Source: an uncultured Saprospiraceae bacterium (lineage in GTDB: Bacteria; Bacteroidota; Bacteroidia; Chitinophagales; Saprospiraceae). Taken from it: DNA of 32,546 nt. Position numbers and translations under genes: made by a program. This document shows, piece by piece, positions 1 through 8,622 of this stretch. The stretch is taken from NCBI GenBank assembly GCA_937941095.1, contig CALDYJ010000129.1, positions 1 to 32,546 on the forward strand. Reading direction: 5' to 3'. The notes under the pieces were generated by a model. That model saw only the letters and a list, made by a program, of their open reading frames with translations, did not search any database and was not told the DNA's origin. The number at the start of each line of letters is the position of its first letter. Position 1 is the first letter of the stretch.

Positions 1-113
1 CCTAATCTTTTTAAAGAAAAACATAACTTGGCCATTATTTGTAAAAATACACCTTGCTAAAATTAAAAAAACCGCCCAAGACTTTAATTATTCCTAAATA
101 TGATTCACAAACC

Positions 114-1253
114 ATGAATACTAAGCCATACTGCTTAATGCCCTTTGTTCATTTTCACTCAGCCAATAATGGGATAGTCAAAGCTTGTTGCGTTGCTAAC
201 ATTCCTTACGGTAATATAAATGAATCTGATCTAAACTCTATTTGGAATGGCAAAGAAATAAACGATTTAAGAGATAAATTCATTAGTAATGAAATGGATA
301 ATAGATGTGCCGTTTGTCATAAAGTAGAAGCAAGTGGAGGCGATAGCATAAGACTAGAAACATTTGAAAAATTCAATTTTAAAGAAATAGAACGTATTCC
401 TAAACTACCTATATATTTTGACATAAGATTTTCAAACGTGTGCAATTTTAGGTGTCGTACTTGCTGGCATGGTGCAAGTTCTAAATGGTTTCAGGATGCT
501 AAAAAGTTAAAGACTAATTTAGGAGAAAAAGCAATCATTCAGAATATAGAAGATTTGGATGACTTTCTATCAAAAATGCGAGATGCATTAATGGGAGCAG
601 AAGAGTTCTATTTCGCTGGAGGTGAACCTTTAGTTACAGAAGAACATTATTTATTACTAGAATGGTTAATAGAGAATAAAGCTACTAAAGCCCGATTAAG
701 ATACAACACTAATTTTTCAATTCTAAATTACAAAGATTATGACCTCATTGAATTGTGGAGCTACTTTGATGAAGTAGAACTCTTAGCAAGCATTGATGCC
801 AATCATGAATTAGGTGAGTACATTCGAAAAGATATGGATTGGGCGGTGATTCTGCAGAATCGAAAGGTCATACAAGCATACCCTTTTATAAAATTCAAAA
901 TTGCACCTACTGTTTCAGTACTTAATGTTCATCATTTGCCAAAACTTTATGAAGAATCTTTAGCGTCTGGACTTATTGATAAAGATGATTTGTACATCAA
1001 CATCCTAGAACGACCATCATACTACAACATTCAGATTTTACCAAAAAAGATCAAAGACGAAATTTTTGAGATGTATCTAAAGCAAATGGACAAATATTCA
1101 TCAGAGTCTATTAAACGAGCCTTTCAAAGTGTTTTGGATTATATGATGGCTGATGACCGTAGTGAATTGTTTGATCTTTTCTTAAAAAAGAATACGGAGC
1201 TAGATCACTTAAGATCAGAAGAAGCACCTATTGCATGGTCGACGTATATTTGA
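114..1253 (+). CDS. Twitch/SPASM-like radical SAM protein
   Basis: A radical SAM enzyme of unknown substrate. The 4Fe-4S/SAM motif CNFRCRTC (CxxxCxxC) lies near residues 110-117, followed by a GGEP motif typical of the SAM-binding strand. Before the core, the N-terminus carries YCLMPF, then a CC pair (KACCVAN), then CAVC; this is the Cys pattern of the twitch/SPASM-type extension that binds an auxiliary Fe-S cluster, here placed ahead of the radical SAM core. The ATG at 114 is chosen because homologous families start just before the PxCxxP motif; an in-frame TTG at 54 would add 20 basic residues, and a stop lies at 42. No precursor peptide or maturation partner is visible nearby, so a role in peptide or cofactor modification is only an inference. 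The gene is convergent with the operon that ends at 1317. Confidence 0.85.
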   Translation: MNTKPYCLMPFVHFHSANNGIVKACCVANIPYGNINESDLNSIWNGKEINDLRDKFISNEMDNRCAVCHKVEASGGDSIRLETFEKFNFKEIERIPKLPIYFDIRFSNVCNFRCRTCWHGASSKWFQDAKKLKTNLGEKAIIQNIEDLDDFLSKMRDALMGAEEFYFAGGEPLVTEEHYLLLEWLIENKATKARLRYNTNFSILNYKDYDLIELWSYFDEVELLASIDANHELGEYIRKDMDWAVILQNRKVIQAYPFIKFKIAPTVSVLNVHHLPKLYEESLASGLIDKDDLYINILERPSYYNIQILPKKIKDEIFEMYLKQMDKYSSESIKRAFQSVLDYMMADDRSELFDLFLKKNTELDHLRSEEAPIAWSTYI

Positions 1254-1316
1254 ACATGACATTCAAGAAATAAAATAGAAAGCAGATACAGTAAGACAAA
1301 ATTGTGCTTCATGTAT

Positions 1317-1934
1317 TCAGGTAATCCATTTTGTAATCTTATTGATTAATTTCCACTTTAAGTTTTCTTTTCTAAAAACATAAAATGTACCATTTCCTAT
1401 AAGTCCTAAACTGTCATTCGTTTTAATTCCAGCGTAATGAATTCGATAAATAATTATTAGATCACCACATAAGATGGGATATCCAAATTCCTGGAAATTA
1501 TCAATTGTCTTTGATTCAAGAAAATCTTTTAAAGATTCACTTCTGGTATTCTCTAATTCTATCTTTGAAGAATAAGCATTTATTAGACTTAATTCTTTTT
1601 TCAAACTCAAAAAACTTAATTCATTGAGTTGATTATTTCTTTTTAGATTGTTTATTAGGCCTTGAGTGAAATTATAAGTTTTGATATTCTTATGAAAATC
1701 AGGAACCTTGGGCTCCACTCTTTTCAAAAAATCATTGGTATCCATATTAGGGCTTTTCTCATCATGAAACACTAAATCATCGAAGTATTCTAAACGTAAG
1801 AATTTATCGTAAATAGGCGTTTCATTAAAGTATTCTTCAACTATTTGATTGAAGATTAATATCTCTTCACTTTTATTTTGCGATTGACAAGCTAGCAAAA
1901 TGGTAACAACAAAAAATACAATGCATCTATTCAT
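1317..1934 (-). CDS. Hypothetical lipoprotein
   Basis: A predicted lipoprotein of 205 residues. The N-terminus MNRCIVFFVVTILLACQS has a basic start, a hydrophobic stretch and a lipobox ILLAC, so the mature protein would be anchored through Cys16. I do not recognise a domain in the rest; it is Lys/Asn-rich with predicted helices and a C-terminal beta-like stretch (FYVFRKENLKWKLI). Its ATG overlaps the stop of the upstream DinB-like gene in the ATGA arrangement, so it is the last gene of a translationally coupled operon running from 4079 down to 1317. Function unknown. Confidence 0.75.
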   Translation of the reverse strand: MNRCIVFFVVTILLACQSQNKSEEILIFNQIVEEYFNETPIYDKFLRLEYFDDLVFHDEKSPNMDTNDFLKRVEPKVPDFHKNIKTYNFTQGLINNLKRNNQLNELSFLSLKKELSLINAYSSKIELENTRSESLKDFLESKTIDNFQEFGYPILCGDLIIIYRIHYAGIKTNDSLGLIGNGTFYVFRKENLKWKLINKITKWIT

Positions 1935-2410
1935 GCCTTTGTGTTGGAACGTATCGTTTTTTTAATCAAGACCACTTGACCTAAATGATAATAACAATGT
2001 TCTATCATAGCATTAATATTATCGAGGTAAGAGCCATATTTTTCGTCGACGAAATTAGTGCTCAACTTTTCATCTGAAAGTACTTCGACTAAGCTAGCAA
2101 GGTTCTCTGCATTTTCGAGAAAATTGTTCCTGAGTAAAACCCAATCATCTTGTGAAACGATCACATCCATATCAAAACTATATTTATCTCTAATATCCAA
2201 TGGACCACCTTCAAAAACTTTTATTAGACCTTCAATGTAATAATTAATATGAAAAGTTAAGCGGGCAATGCTGTTATATGAGTTGACAACAAGATTTGCT
2301 TCCTTGTAACTTAAATCAAGTATTTGTTCTTTAAAGTTAGTGTTAGCTATCCAAGTACCATCTAAGATGGCAGCGCGAAATCTTTTTGCTAGTGTTTTGG
2401 CTTTATCCAT
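1931..2410 (-). CDS. DinB-like four-helix protein
   Basis: A 159-residue protein resembling the DinB/YfiT superfamily of metal-binding four-helix bundles, which in some members act as thiol transferases. The visible signs are a His in the second helix (LTFHINYYIEGL) and the C-terminal helix IEHCYYHLGQVVLIKK, whose paired His residues and HxGQ ending match the metal-binding His of this superfamily. No signal peptide, so cytoplasmic. The start ATG is 5 bases after the stop of the upstream alpha/beta hydrolase, and its own stop overlaps the next ATG by 4 bases, so it sits inside a compact operon. The substrate is unknown; the family call rests on the pattern only. Confidence 0.7.
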   Translation of the reverse strand: MDKAKTLAKRFRAAILDGTWIANTNFKEQILDLSYKEANLVVNSYNSIARLTFHINYYIEGLIKVFEGGPLDIRDKYSFDMDVIVSQDDWVLLRNNFLENAENLASLVEVLSDEKLSTNFVDEKYGSYLDNINAMIEHCYYHLGQVVLIKKTIRSNTKA

Positions 2411-2415
2411 ACTTA

Positions 2416-3483
2416 CTATTTATACTTTTCGACCCATTCCATGATCGCAGCAGCCAAAATTTCAGGCTGAGTTCTCATGGGTGAATGGCCAGATGCCATT
2501 AAGATTAGTTCCTTTTTTTCTACGTCACTTGTTGAAACGGCATTCAGCAAAAAAGAACTTTGTTGGAATGGTGTTCTGAGATCATAATAACCATAAATAC
2601 AAAAAACTGGCAAAGTTAATTTAAAAAGATTCTCCTCTATCCTTTTATCGAAAGGAGAATACATTTGATTGATGAGTGGAACTTTGTTTCTAAAGCCATT
2701 AGCGTTATCGATAAATGGATGAAAATTATTTGAAAATATTCCGTCAAAATAAGAATCTACATTGACCTCAAAGAGATCCGATCTTCCTAATATTGATTCC
2801 GCTGTGGACATGATTTTGTTTAAGCCTTTTTCTTTTTCTGCATCGTATTGGATTGTTTGTTTTTCATTTTCTAATTGGATATCATCTAATACGGCCATCC
2901 ATTCATTTGTAAAACTATTTAATGCTATTCTTTCTTCAGCAATTTTTTTAATGTGGATTAATCTATCCTTGTAATTCTGATTTCTGTTAATGGCTCCATC
3001 AATATTTAGCCAGGCTATAATTCCATCTTGATTACTTTCTTTGGTTAGAAAGGCTGTTCCCAAGTAAGCCCCCCAACTATGACCTGCTAAAAAGAGTTTT
3101 ATATCCTCACCAAATTTAAATCTCAGTAATTTTATTATTTGCTCTAAATCTTCAATGTGTTGATCAATAGTATAAAGCGCAGGATCCCATTCTCCTCTCG
3201 CCATTCCAGCATTGCGTTGATCATAATAGACCATTGCATAATTATCTTCTAATGGCTGGGTGAATGGATTATTGAAAGAATTATATTCTTGAGCAGAGCC
3301 TCCTGGTCCACCATGAAGAAGGAGCAGGAATACTTTAGAATTCGTATTACCTTCAACAACAACTGGAAGCTCTGCGCCTTTATGAAACATCCACATGTTA
3401 TGTCTTACTGAATCCTGGAAAAGAGCTTCCTCTTCACAAGAAAGCAAGCTAAAACTAAAAATAAACAAGAGGAAGATTCTCAT
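2416..3483 (-). CDS. Lipoprotein alpha/beta hydrolase (proline iminopeptidase-like)
   Basis: A serine hydrolase of the alpha/beta fold, predicted to be a membrane-anchored lipoprotein. The signal MRIFLLFIFSFSLLSCEEE ends in the lipobox LLSC, and the acidic EEE right after Cys16 resembles the Bacteroidota surface-export signal. The oxyanion motif HGGPGG (57-62), the nucleophile elbow GHSWGA with Ser136, an acidic residue at Asp301 (YGYYDLRTP) and His333 (ASGHSPM) form a complete triad. HGGPGG is the hallmark of the proline iminopeptidase/prolyl aminopeptidase family (S33), but substrate cannot be told. It starts inside the stop codon of the beta-barrel gene (TAATG), so both are very likely co-translated. 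Confidence 0.85.
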   Translation of the reverse strand: MRIFLLFIFSFSLLSCEEEALFQDSVRHNMWMFHKGAELPVVVEGNTNSKVFLLLLHGGPGGSAQEYNSFNNPFTQPLEDNYAMVYYDQRNAGMARGEWDPALYTIDQHIEDLEQIIKLLRFKFGEDIKLFLAGHSWGAYLGTAFLTKESNQDGIIAWLNIDGAINRNQNYKDRLIHIKKIAEERIALNSFTNEWMAVLDDIQLENEKQTIQYDAEKEKGLNKIMSTAESILGRSDLFEVNVDSYFDGIFSNNFHPFIDNANGFRNKVPLINQMYSPFDKRIEENLFKLTLPVFCIYGYYDLRTPFQQSSFLLNAVSTSDVEKKELILMASGHSPMRTQPEILAAAIMEWVEKYK

Positions 3484-4079
3484 TAGGGTTGGATTAAGAC
3501 TTTTAAACCAAGTCTGAGAGCTACGTGATTAATGAATAACTTATCTTCTGAAACTTCTGAAAAATACTCAGTTCCAGCCAACCAATTTAGGTTCGTTCTT
3601 TTTATACTTCCCGTAAGATTTAAGCCTCCTCCAAAAACAAATGCACTGCCACCTCCATTTCTTCTTTCTTCAAAACCTCCTTTATTGTTACTTTCATATA
3701 TCTCCCCAATGTATGAATACCTTAAATAACCTAATTTAGCATAGGGCGCTAAAGAAAAAGCTTTCCCTTTCTCATCATTTTTCAGCGTAAACTGATACTC
3801 CAAGTTGAGTGATGGCATATAATTATTGGTATACTTAGTTAATCTATAATAAGTTAAGGAAGGTCTCAAATAAATTGCATGAGCGAGGGCATTATCGGAC
3901 TCTTCAGAAAACAGGTCTAATAACTTGAGGTGATAATTTAATTCAATTCCAGGGCTAAACATCAGTTCTCCAAAATATGAGATGCTAAATTCATGTTCTT
4001 TCTTAGCTGAAGATTCTTGTGAATATACAAGAGTAAAGCAAGTAAAATAAAATACAAAAAACAAGAAAACATTCTTCAC
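3483..4079 (-). CDS. Predicted outer-membrane beta-barrel protein
   Basis: A 198-residue exported protein with a Sec signal peptide (MKNVFLFFVFYFTCFTLVYSQ, cleavage likely near residue 20). The mature part alternates polar and hydrophobic residues, with Gly and aromatic residues at strand ends (LAPYAKLGYLRYSYIGEIY, FVFGGGLNLTGSIKRTNL), and ends LRLGLKVLIQP. This is the look of a small outer-membrane beta-barrel of the porin-like type common in Bacteroidota. First gene of the operon that continues through the hydrolase, the DinB-like protein and a lipoprotein; its TAA shares one base with the next ATG. No specific function is recognised. Confidence 0.7.
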   Translation of the reverse strand: MKNVFLFFVFYFTCFTLVYSQESSAKKEHEFSISYFGELMFSPGIELNYHLKLLDLFSEESDNALAHAIYLRPSLTYYRLTKYTNNYMPSLNLEYQFTLKNDEKGKAFSLAPYAKLGYLRYSYIGEIYESNNKGGFEERRNGGGSAFVFGGGLNLTGSIKRTNLNWLAGTEYFSEVSEDKLFINHVALRLGLKVLIQP

Positions 4080-4145
4080 CTAAAATAATTGAATTTAAAA
4101 TTGGATTCTTTTTTCAAAAAAACAATTCCCAAAGTAGCGTAAGAC

Positions 4146-5408
4146 TTAATTATGTAGAACACTTAGTTTACCTGATGAATTATACTCTTCATTTCTTATG
4201 ATATAATAATATAAGCCATTATGATAATCATGTAGATCGAAGGTATATTTTTTTGAACTAATCTTTTCTTTAAACATTAATTCGCCTTTCAAGTTAAATA
4301 ATTCAAAATCCCAACTAGCTTCGAAAGGAAGATCCACAAACAATTGATCACTTGCAGGATTTGGGTAAACTTTAACTGGAAGGCTTGAATTCATTTTATC
4401 ATTTGAGGTATAGAAATCAATACACCCAGTTGCCAATAAATTTTCTTCAGACCATAAGGTAATTCTTGAAGGTAAAAACAAAGCTGCAGTCATTCTTTCT
4501 ACTTGCCCTAAAGTGAACATTTTTTTGCAGCGATGATTATAGTCCATGTAGTTTTCTCCATTGGTATGAACGCCGCATGAAAAATCATTATTGTTACAAT
4601 CAGATAGTTCAATGGTTCCACCTGTTGTCGGAGGCGTGTCTCCAACAAAGTCATTCGCTGCAGAACATCCTCCTTGAAAAGTGTGATATAAGTTTAACCA
4701 ATGACCTAATTCATGTGTACATACTGAAGCCCAATCATCTCCTTCTTCTAATATTGAATGATTGCCATAACCCCATCTGATGGAACTGTAAAATACACCA
4801 CCTTGGTTTAAATCGCTTCCTGCAGTACTTGGGAAATAAGCATATGCAGTGAAGTCAGAAGGCTCTCCCCCAGTATACTTTGGAAAATATATGTTTAAGT
4901 ATTTGTAATTATCCCAAGCATGCCTAAATAAATTTCCTTCATTTAAAAGTCCTTGCGGATCTTGATGATAAACTACACCTGTAGTTGGATTGCCTTCAGG
5001 ATCAATGCTCGCTAAACAAAAATTAATGTCCATTGTCCCTTTAATGTTGTCAAAAGCTGGGTCTATGGTATTCCAACCATCGTTTAGACCATTAAAATCT
5101 TCATTGAGTATTTTTAGACCAGATTGAATTTGATCCATATCCATTTTTCCATCATCTCCATCATGAAACACATGCATAACGACTGGAATAACTATATTGG
5201 AATTTTGTTTTTGTTCAGGATTATCTCTGAAGTTTTGAATGATTTTTTGGAGTTGTGATTCTGTTTCTGCTAATTCTTCCAAGGCATTTTCGTCTATTTC
5301 TAAATGCCTTTGGAATATAGCTTCTTTTGAACATTGCTCTTTTGTATGTTGTCCAAAACTAAAAATAGATAAGCAAGTAAAGAAAAATACTATGTTTAAT
5401 GCTTTCAT
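4146..5408 (-). CDS. M43 (pappalysin-type) zinc metalloprotease with T9SS sorting domain
   Basis: A secreted zinc protease of peptidase family M43 (cytophagalysin/ulilysin group). The zinc site HELGHWLNLYH lies near residues 232-242, and the Met-turn Met is in ENYMDY near residue 288, as expected for metzincins. A Sec signal (MKALNIVFFFTCLSIFSFGQ) begins at the ATG used here; an ATG 24 bases upstream would put eight polar residues ahead of it. A propeptide-like region spans about 20-70. From about residue 345 the protein ends in a T9SS type A sorting domain (VYPNPASDQLFV), which sends it through the type IX system to the surface or medium. It stands alone, with 204 bases between it and the LamG gene. 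Confidence 0.9.
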   Translation of the reverse strand: MKALNIVFFFTCLSIFSFGQHTKEQCSKEAIFQRHLEIDENALEELAETESQLQKIIQNFRDNPEQKQNSNIVIPVVMHVFHDGDDGKMDMDQIQSGLKILNEDFNGLNDGWNTIDPAFDNIKGTMDINFCLASIDPEGNPTTGVVYHQDPQGLLNEGNLFRHAWDNYKYLNIYFPKYTGGEPSDFTAYAYFPSTAGSDLNQGGVFYSSIRWGYGNHSILEEGDDWASVCTHELGHWLNLYHTFQGGCSAANDFVGDTPPTTGGTIELSDCNNNDFSCGVHTNGENYMDYNHRCKKMFTLGQVERMTAALFLPSRITLWSEENLLATGCIDFYTSNDKMNSSLPVKVYPNPASDQLFVDLPFEASWDFELFNLKGELMFKEKISSKKYTFDLHDYHNGLYYYIIRNEEYNSSGKLSVLHN

Positions 5409-5612
5409 TTTATATAGATTGTGTACTTCCAATTTATATAAATAATTTGAATTGGCTAAATTTCTACTTGATTTTTAACCGACGATGTGTTCTTGAATCA
5501 ATTATGATAATTTGAAATGGTTTACTATTTCTTTAATGAGGCATGGAAATAGCAAAATTCAAGCGCCTACGAAAGCGTAAGATTTGCCATACGAATAAAC
5601 AGTTGTAGATAG

Positions 5613-6656
5613 TTATTGCTTAAGAATTTTCTTTACAGCAACAATTTGATTGTCCTTATTTTTGAAGCTTGCAAAATAGATTCCATCAGCTAAACTTTGC
5701 ATCACTACTTTGTTTCCATTAGGTATAAGGACGCCAAGCATTTTGCCCGTATTATCAAAAAGATCTATTGACTCTATCAATTCTTCTGTGCTATAATCCA
5801 TATAAAAAAAATCATTGATCGGATTAGGATGAATTTTTAAATCACTCATCAAATCAAACGAATTTAGGCTATTCACTTCCTCCCCTTTGCATAATAAACT
5901 TTTTTCATCATCACTTAATACCCTATTATAAATTCTTAATTCATCCAATCGACCTTCAAAGCTAGTTCCACTAGAACATGCATTGCCAAAAACATTCAAA
6001 TAATTACCAATGCCGAGGTGAGCAGCTCCAACTTGGATATCACCTAATGAACCAGAAGATGTTTCTAAAAATGTAGGAACATTTATGCAATCAACATACA
6101 TGCTTACCCGATCTAGCCCATCGTTCAAGTTAGAAGACGCACTGTATTCGACAAAGACGTGGTACCATTGATTAGCATCATCCAAGGACAAAAAACTATT
6201 AATTCTTCTTGCATGACCTTGTGACAACTCAGAATAATAGGTAAAACTCAGATTTTGATCTCCGAATAATCGCAAAACAAATTGTCTTTCATTTTCATTG
6301 CATCCTTCATCAGAAAGCTTGCCTAAGATAATGTTGTTACTTTGTGATTCAGAAGAAGGATTCATCCAAAAAGAGATGGTAAAACTTTCATTGCCTTGAG
6401 AAAAAACATCATTCATAACATTACCAGCATCAATGTATTTATTGCCTCCTGAGAAATCTACCGCTGAACTAGGATTACCTAGTCGATCTAAAGTGAAGTC
6501 TGCCGCATTTATTTTACCATCATAAGAATTTACTGATTCATCAGTGGCATCACCATCAAATGGGTAATACAATGATAATCCGTTGCTTAAATCTATTTGA
6601 CTATAAATTGAAATCTGATTTATGAGGAGCAGTAAAAATGCAAAGATGTATTTCAT
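5613..6656 (-). CDS. LamG/concanavalin-like lectin domain protein with T9SS sorting domain
   Basis: A secreted protein of about 347 residues. The signal peptide MKYIFAFLLLLINQISIYSQ supports the ATG at 6656; an upstream in-frame start at 6713 would add 19 residues and overlap the VOC gene. The body is a LamG/laminin G-like (concanavalin A fold) domain: it opens with LSLYYPFDGDATDES, has the strand NESFTISFWMNP, and closes with the typical GRLDELRIYNRVLSDDE. The C-terminus is a T9SS type A sorting domain starting at KIHPNPIND. LamG domains bind glycans or proteins or act as adhesion modules; no catalytic domain is present, so this is probably a surface adhesin or binding protein. Confidence 0.88.
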   Translation of the reverse strand: MKYIFAFLLLLINQISIYSQIDLSNGLSLYYPFDGDATDESVNSYDGKINAADFTLDRLGNPSSAVDFSGGNKYIDAGNVMNDVFSQGNESFTISFWMNPSSESQSNNIILGKLSDEGCNENERQFVLRLFGDQNLSFTYYSELSQGHARRINSFLSLDDANQWYHVFVEYSASSNLNDGLDRVSMYVDCINVPTFLETSSGSLGDIQVGAAHLGIGNYLNVFGNACSSGTSFEGRLDELRIYNRVLSDDEKSLLCKGEEVNSLNSFDLMSDLKIHPNPINDFFYMDYSTEELIESIDLFDNTGKMLGVLIPNGNKVVMQSLADGIYFASFKNKDNQIVAVKKILKQ

Positions 6657-6696
6657 GAGATTAGTTTTATAGTTTATAAAAAAATGCAATAAATGA

Positions 6697-7068
6697 TCAA
6701 ACATGTTGATCAATTAAAATTTGATTTCCATCGGGATCTACTAAGATCAAACTCGCGGGCCCTTCAGTTGTTTCATTTGCTTCTGAAATCAAATTAATGT
6801 TTTGACTTTTTAAATGCTGTTGAATTTGTCTTACGTCATCAAATTCTTCCATTGCTTTCGCGTCTTTTGTCCAACCAGGATTAAAAGTTAACATATTTTT
6901 ATCAATCATGCCTTGAAAAAGCCCAATTGTTGCACTTTCATTTTGCATGATTAGATAATTTTTTTCTGGATCTCCAGCAAAAACACGAAAACCTAATTTT
7001 TCATAAAATTTCTTAGAAATCATCAAATCCTTTACCGCAAGGCTGAGGGAGAATGCTCCTAACTTCAT
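6697..7068 (-). CDS. VOC (glyoxalase-fold) family protein
   Basis: A 123-residue cytoplasmic protein of the vicinal oxygen chelate fold, which includes glyoxalase I, extradiol dioxygenases and antibiotic-binding proteins. The start MKLGAFSLSLAVKDLMISKKFYEKLGF is the standard first beta-alpha unit, and the end SLILVDPDGNQILIDQHV is the standard last strand pair. The paired metal ligands of true glyoxalases are not obvious (no His in the first strand), so it may not be a metal enzyme. It lies 40 bases upstream of the LamG gene on the same strand. Confidence 0.85.
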   Translation of the reverse strand: MKLGAFSLSLAVKDLMISKKFYEKLGFRVFAGDPEKNYLIMQNESATIGLFQGMIDKNMLTFNPGWTKDAKAMEEFDDVRQIQQHLKSQNINLISEANETTEGPASLILVDPDGNQILIDQHV

Positions 7069-7163
7069 AACTAGCTGTTTATATTAGAAAATCTGTTAAA
7101 GCTATAAATTTAAATAGGTTTAAAGGGCTTATTAAGATTTAATTTTAAATCTATGATCTACTC

Positions 7164-8069
7164 TTAGTTTATTAAAAACCTTTTATGCCATTCTACCAAT
7201 AAGCTATCCCTTAAAGTACGGTGTGAACCTAAAGCATGAGTGCCGCCTTCAATGAAATGGTATTCAAATTGTTTATTGTGATTTTCTAATAAAGGGATGA
7301 TTCGCTTAACCAAATCAACTTTACTTCTGCTGTCATCAGTTCCATGTAAAATGAGCAAGGGTTCATTTAACTCTTCAACCCATTTTATTGGAGATCTATA
7401 ATCATATTCATGTCTGTATTCAATTGTGTCTCCTATAATAGGAAGATTTACATTGGTGTATTTAGCTGGTCTATAAGAATGACTATCTCTTATGTCCACA
7501 GAAGTACCGATTACTGAAACTGATTTAACCTCATCTGATATTCTACTTATTTGATAAGCATTTCTCCCTCCTCTAGATACACCATGAATCCCGATCTGGT
7601 CTGGTAGAACAAAATCTAAAGTTTTAGCAATCTTTATCAATTTCAAAATATCGTTTAGGTCTGCTCCTCCCATTTCGTCTCTTCCTTGACTAAAAACATT
7701 GCCTCTTAGCTGACTGGCTAAAACAACAAAGTCCTCGCCTGCTAAATCTCTTTGTTTTTCAATTGAATTTCTATCGATTGTCCCAAAGTCTCTATTGCCT
7801 CCTCTGCAATAAATTAAAGCGGGTAATTTTGAATCTCCTTTTGGTTTGCTGATGTAGGCAGTGATCATAAGCTGATCGGACAAATATTTAATCTCAAATG
7901 TTTCTACAATTTTTCCATTTTCGACATTTGTAGACTCATACAAATATTGGTATTCAATGAGGTCACTGAATACATTTATCGTTTTTGTATATTCTCTTTG
8001 GGTATGTTTGCTGTTTTCGCAAGCTAATAGAAAACAAACTATAAAAACTAAACTTAAATAATAGTTCAT
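7164..8069 (-). CDS. Lipoprotein alpha/beta hydrolase (prolyl oligopeptidase/S9-like)
   Basis: A 301-residue predicted lipoprotein hydrolase. The signal MNYYLSLVFIVCFLLACEN ends in lipobox LLAC (Cys17). The alpha/beta hydrolase core shows the region CRGGNRDFG (oxyanion area), the nucleophile elbow GVSRGG with Ser165, acidic residues in HGTDDSRSK (Asp245/246) and His278 in EGGTHALG. This layout, with HGTDD followed by a short helix and then GxxH, matches the prolyl oligopeptidase (S9) and dienelactone hydrolase-like group. The substrate is not evident. No clear promoter was found; upstream is 89 bases of AT-rich DNA after the membrane protein gene. Confidence 0.85.
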   Translation of the reverse strand: MNYYLSLVFIVCFLLACENSKHTQREYTKTINVFSDLIEYQYLYESTNVENGKIVETFEIKYLSDQLMITAYISKPKGDSKLPALIYCRGGNRDFGTIDRNSIEKQRDLAGEDFVVLASQLRGNVFSQGRDEMGGADLNDILKLIKIAKTLDFVLPDQIGIHGVSRGGRNAYQISRISDEVKSVSVIGTSVDIRDSHSYRPAKYTNVNLPIIGDTIEYRHEYDYRSPIKWVEELNEPLLILHGTDDSRSKVDLVKRIIPLLENHNKQFEYHFIEGGTHALGSHRTLRDSLLVEWHKRFLIN

Positions 8070-8158
8070 GCAAAATTAAATTGAATAAGCTATGAATTTA
8101 AGTTTATTGTAAATCTATTATTTGTAATGTACTGTTAACGCAATCGATAAATTTGACC

Positions 8159-8584
8159 TTACTTTCTTAATTTCCACCAAGCAAAAGCACCTAGTCCTGT
8201 TCCAAAGACTAGTAAGAAAATACCCGCCAAAATGCAAAATCCTCCTATAATCAAAGCACCGTAAAATAGCATTCTGCCGTCCGTTGCTGCTGTCAAACCA
8301 AAACCAATCAAAAACACAACTACTCCACTGACTAGTAATCTAACTCCTTCTTTTTTGAAATCTTTTAAATGTGCATTTACTTTTTCTTTTTGCTCTTTTT
8401 TAGCTTCCTTATGAAGCTGCTTTGTTATGTCAAGCCCTCTTTCTCTACTTATCCGGACTACTGTTGCCAATTCAATTGTTTTTTCCATTGAATCGTCTTT
8501 GTTCATTGCTAAGGCATAGTATTTTGCCAAAATAGCATCATCGCTTAATTTGTTGTTTTCTGAATACAACTTATCTAATTCCAT
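8159..8584 (-). CDS. Hypothetical protein with two transmembrane helices
   Basis: A 141-residue protein of unknown function. The first 80 residues are helical and rich in Lys/Glu (a possible short coiled coil near 55-80); the second half has two transmembrane segments at about 82-99 and 106-128, ending in a short basic tail (WWKLRK). I see no known domain motif. It lies 38 bases after the GNAT gene on the same strand and could be transcribed with it. Confidence 0.65.
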   Translation of the reverse strand: MELDKLYSENNKLSDDAILAKYYALAMNKDDSMEKTIELATVVRISRERGLDITKQLHKEAKKEQKEKVNAHLKDFKKEGVRLLVSGVVVFLIGFGLTAATDGRMLFYGALIIGGFCILAGIFLLVFGTGLGAFAWWKLRK

Positions 8585-8622
8585 ATTTATGTTTATTCTC
8601 TTTTAATTTCTTTAGCTAAGAC

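Noticed and set aside
6694-6712. Inverted repeat TGATCAA-ACATG-TTGATCA at the end of the VOC gene
   Set aside because: Seven-base AT-rich arms overlapping the stop codon and no immediate T-run; could be chance coding sequence, so not called a terminator or operator.
7135-7152. Hairpin AGATTTA/TAAATCT after the 7164-8069 hydrolase gene
   Set aside because: All but two stem pairs are A-T and no T-run follows on the minus strand.
8071-8078. TAATTTTG on the minus strand, matching the -7 promoter pattern
   Set aside because: It abuts the ATG of the hydrolase gene, so transcription would begin inside the signal-peptide coding sequence.
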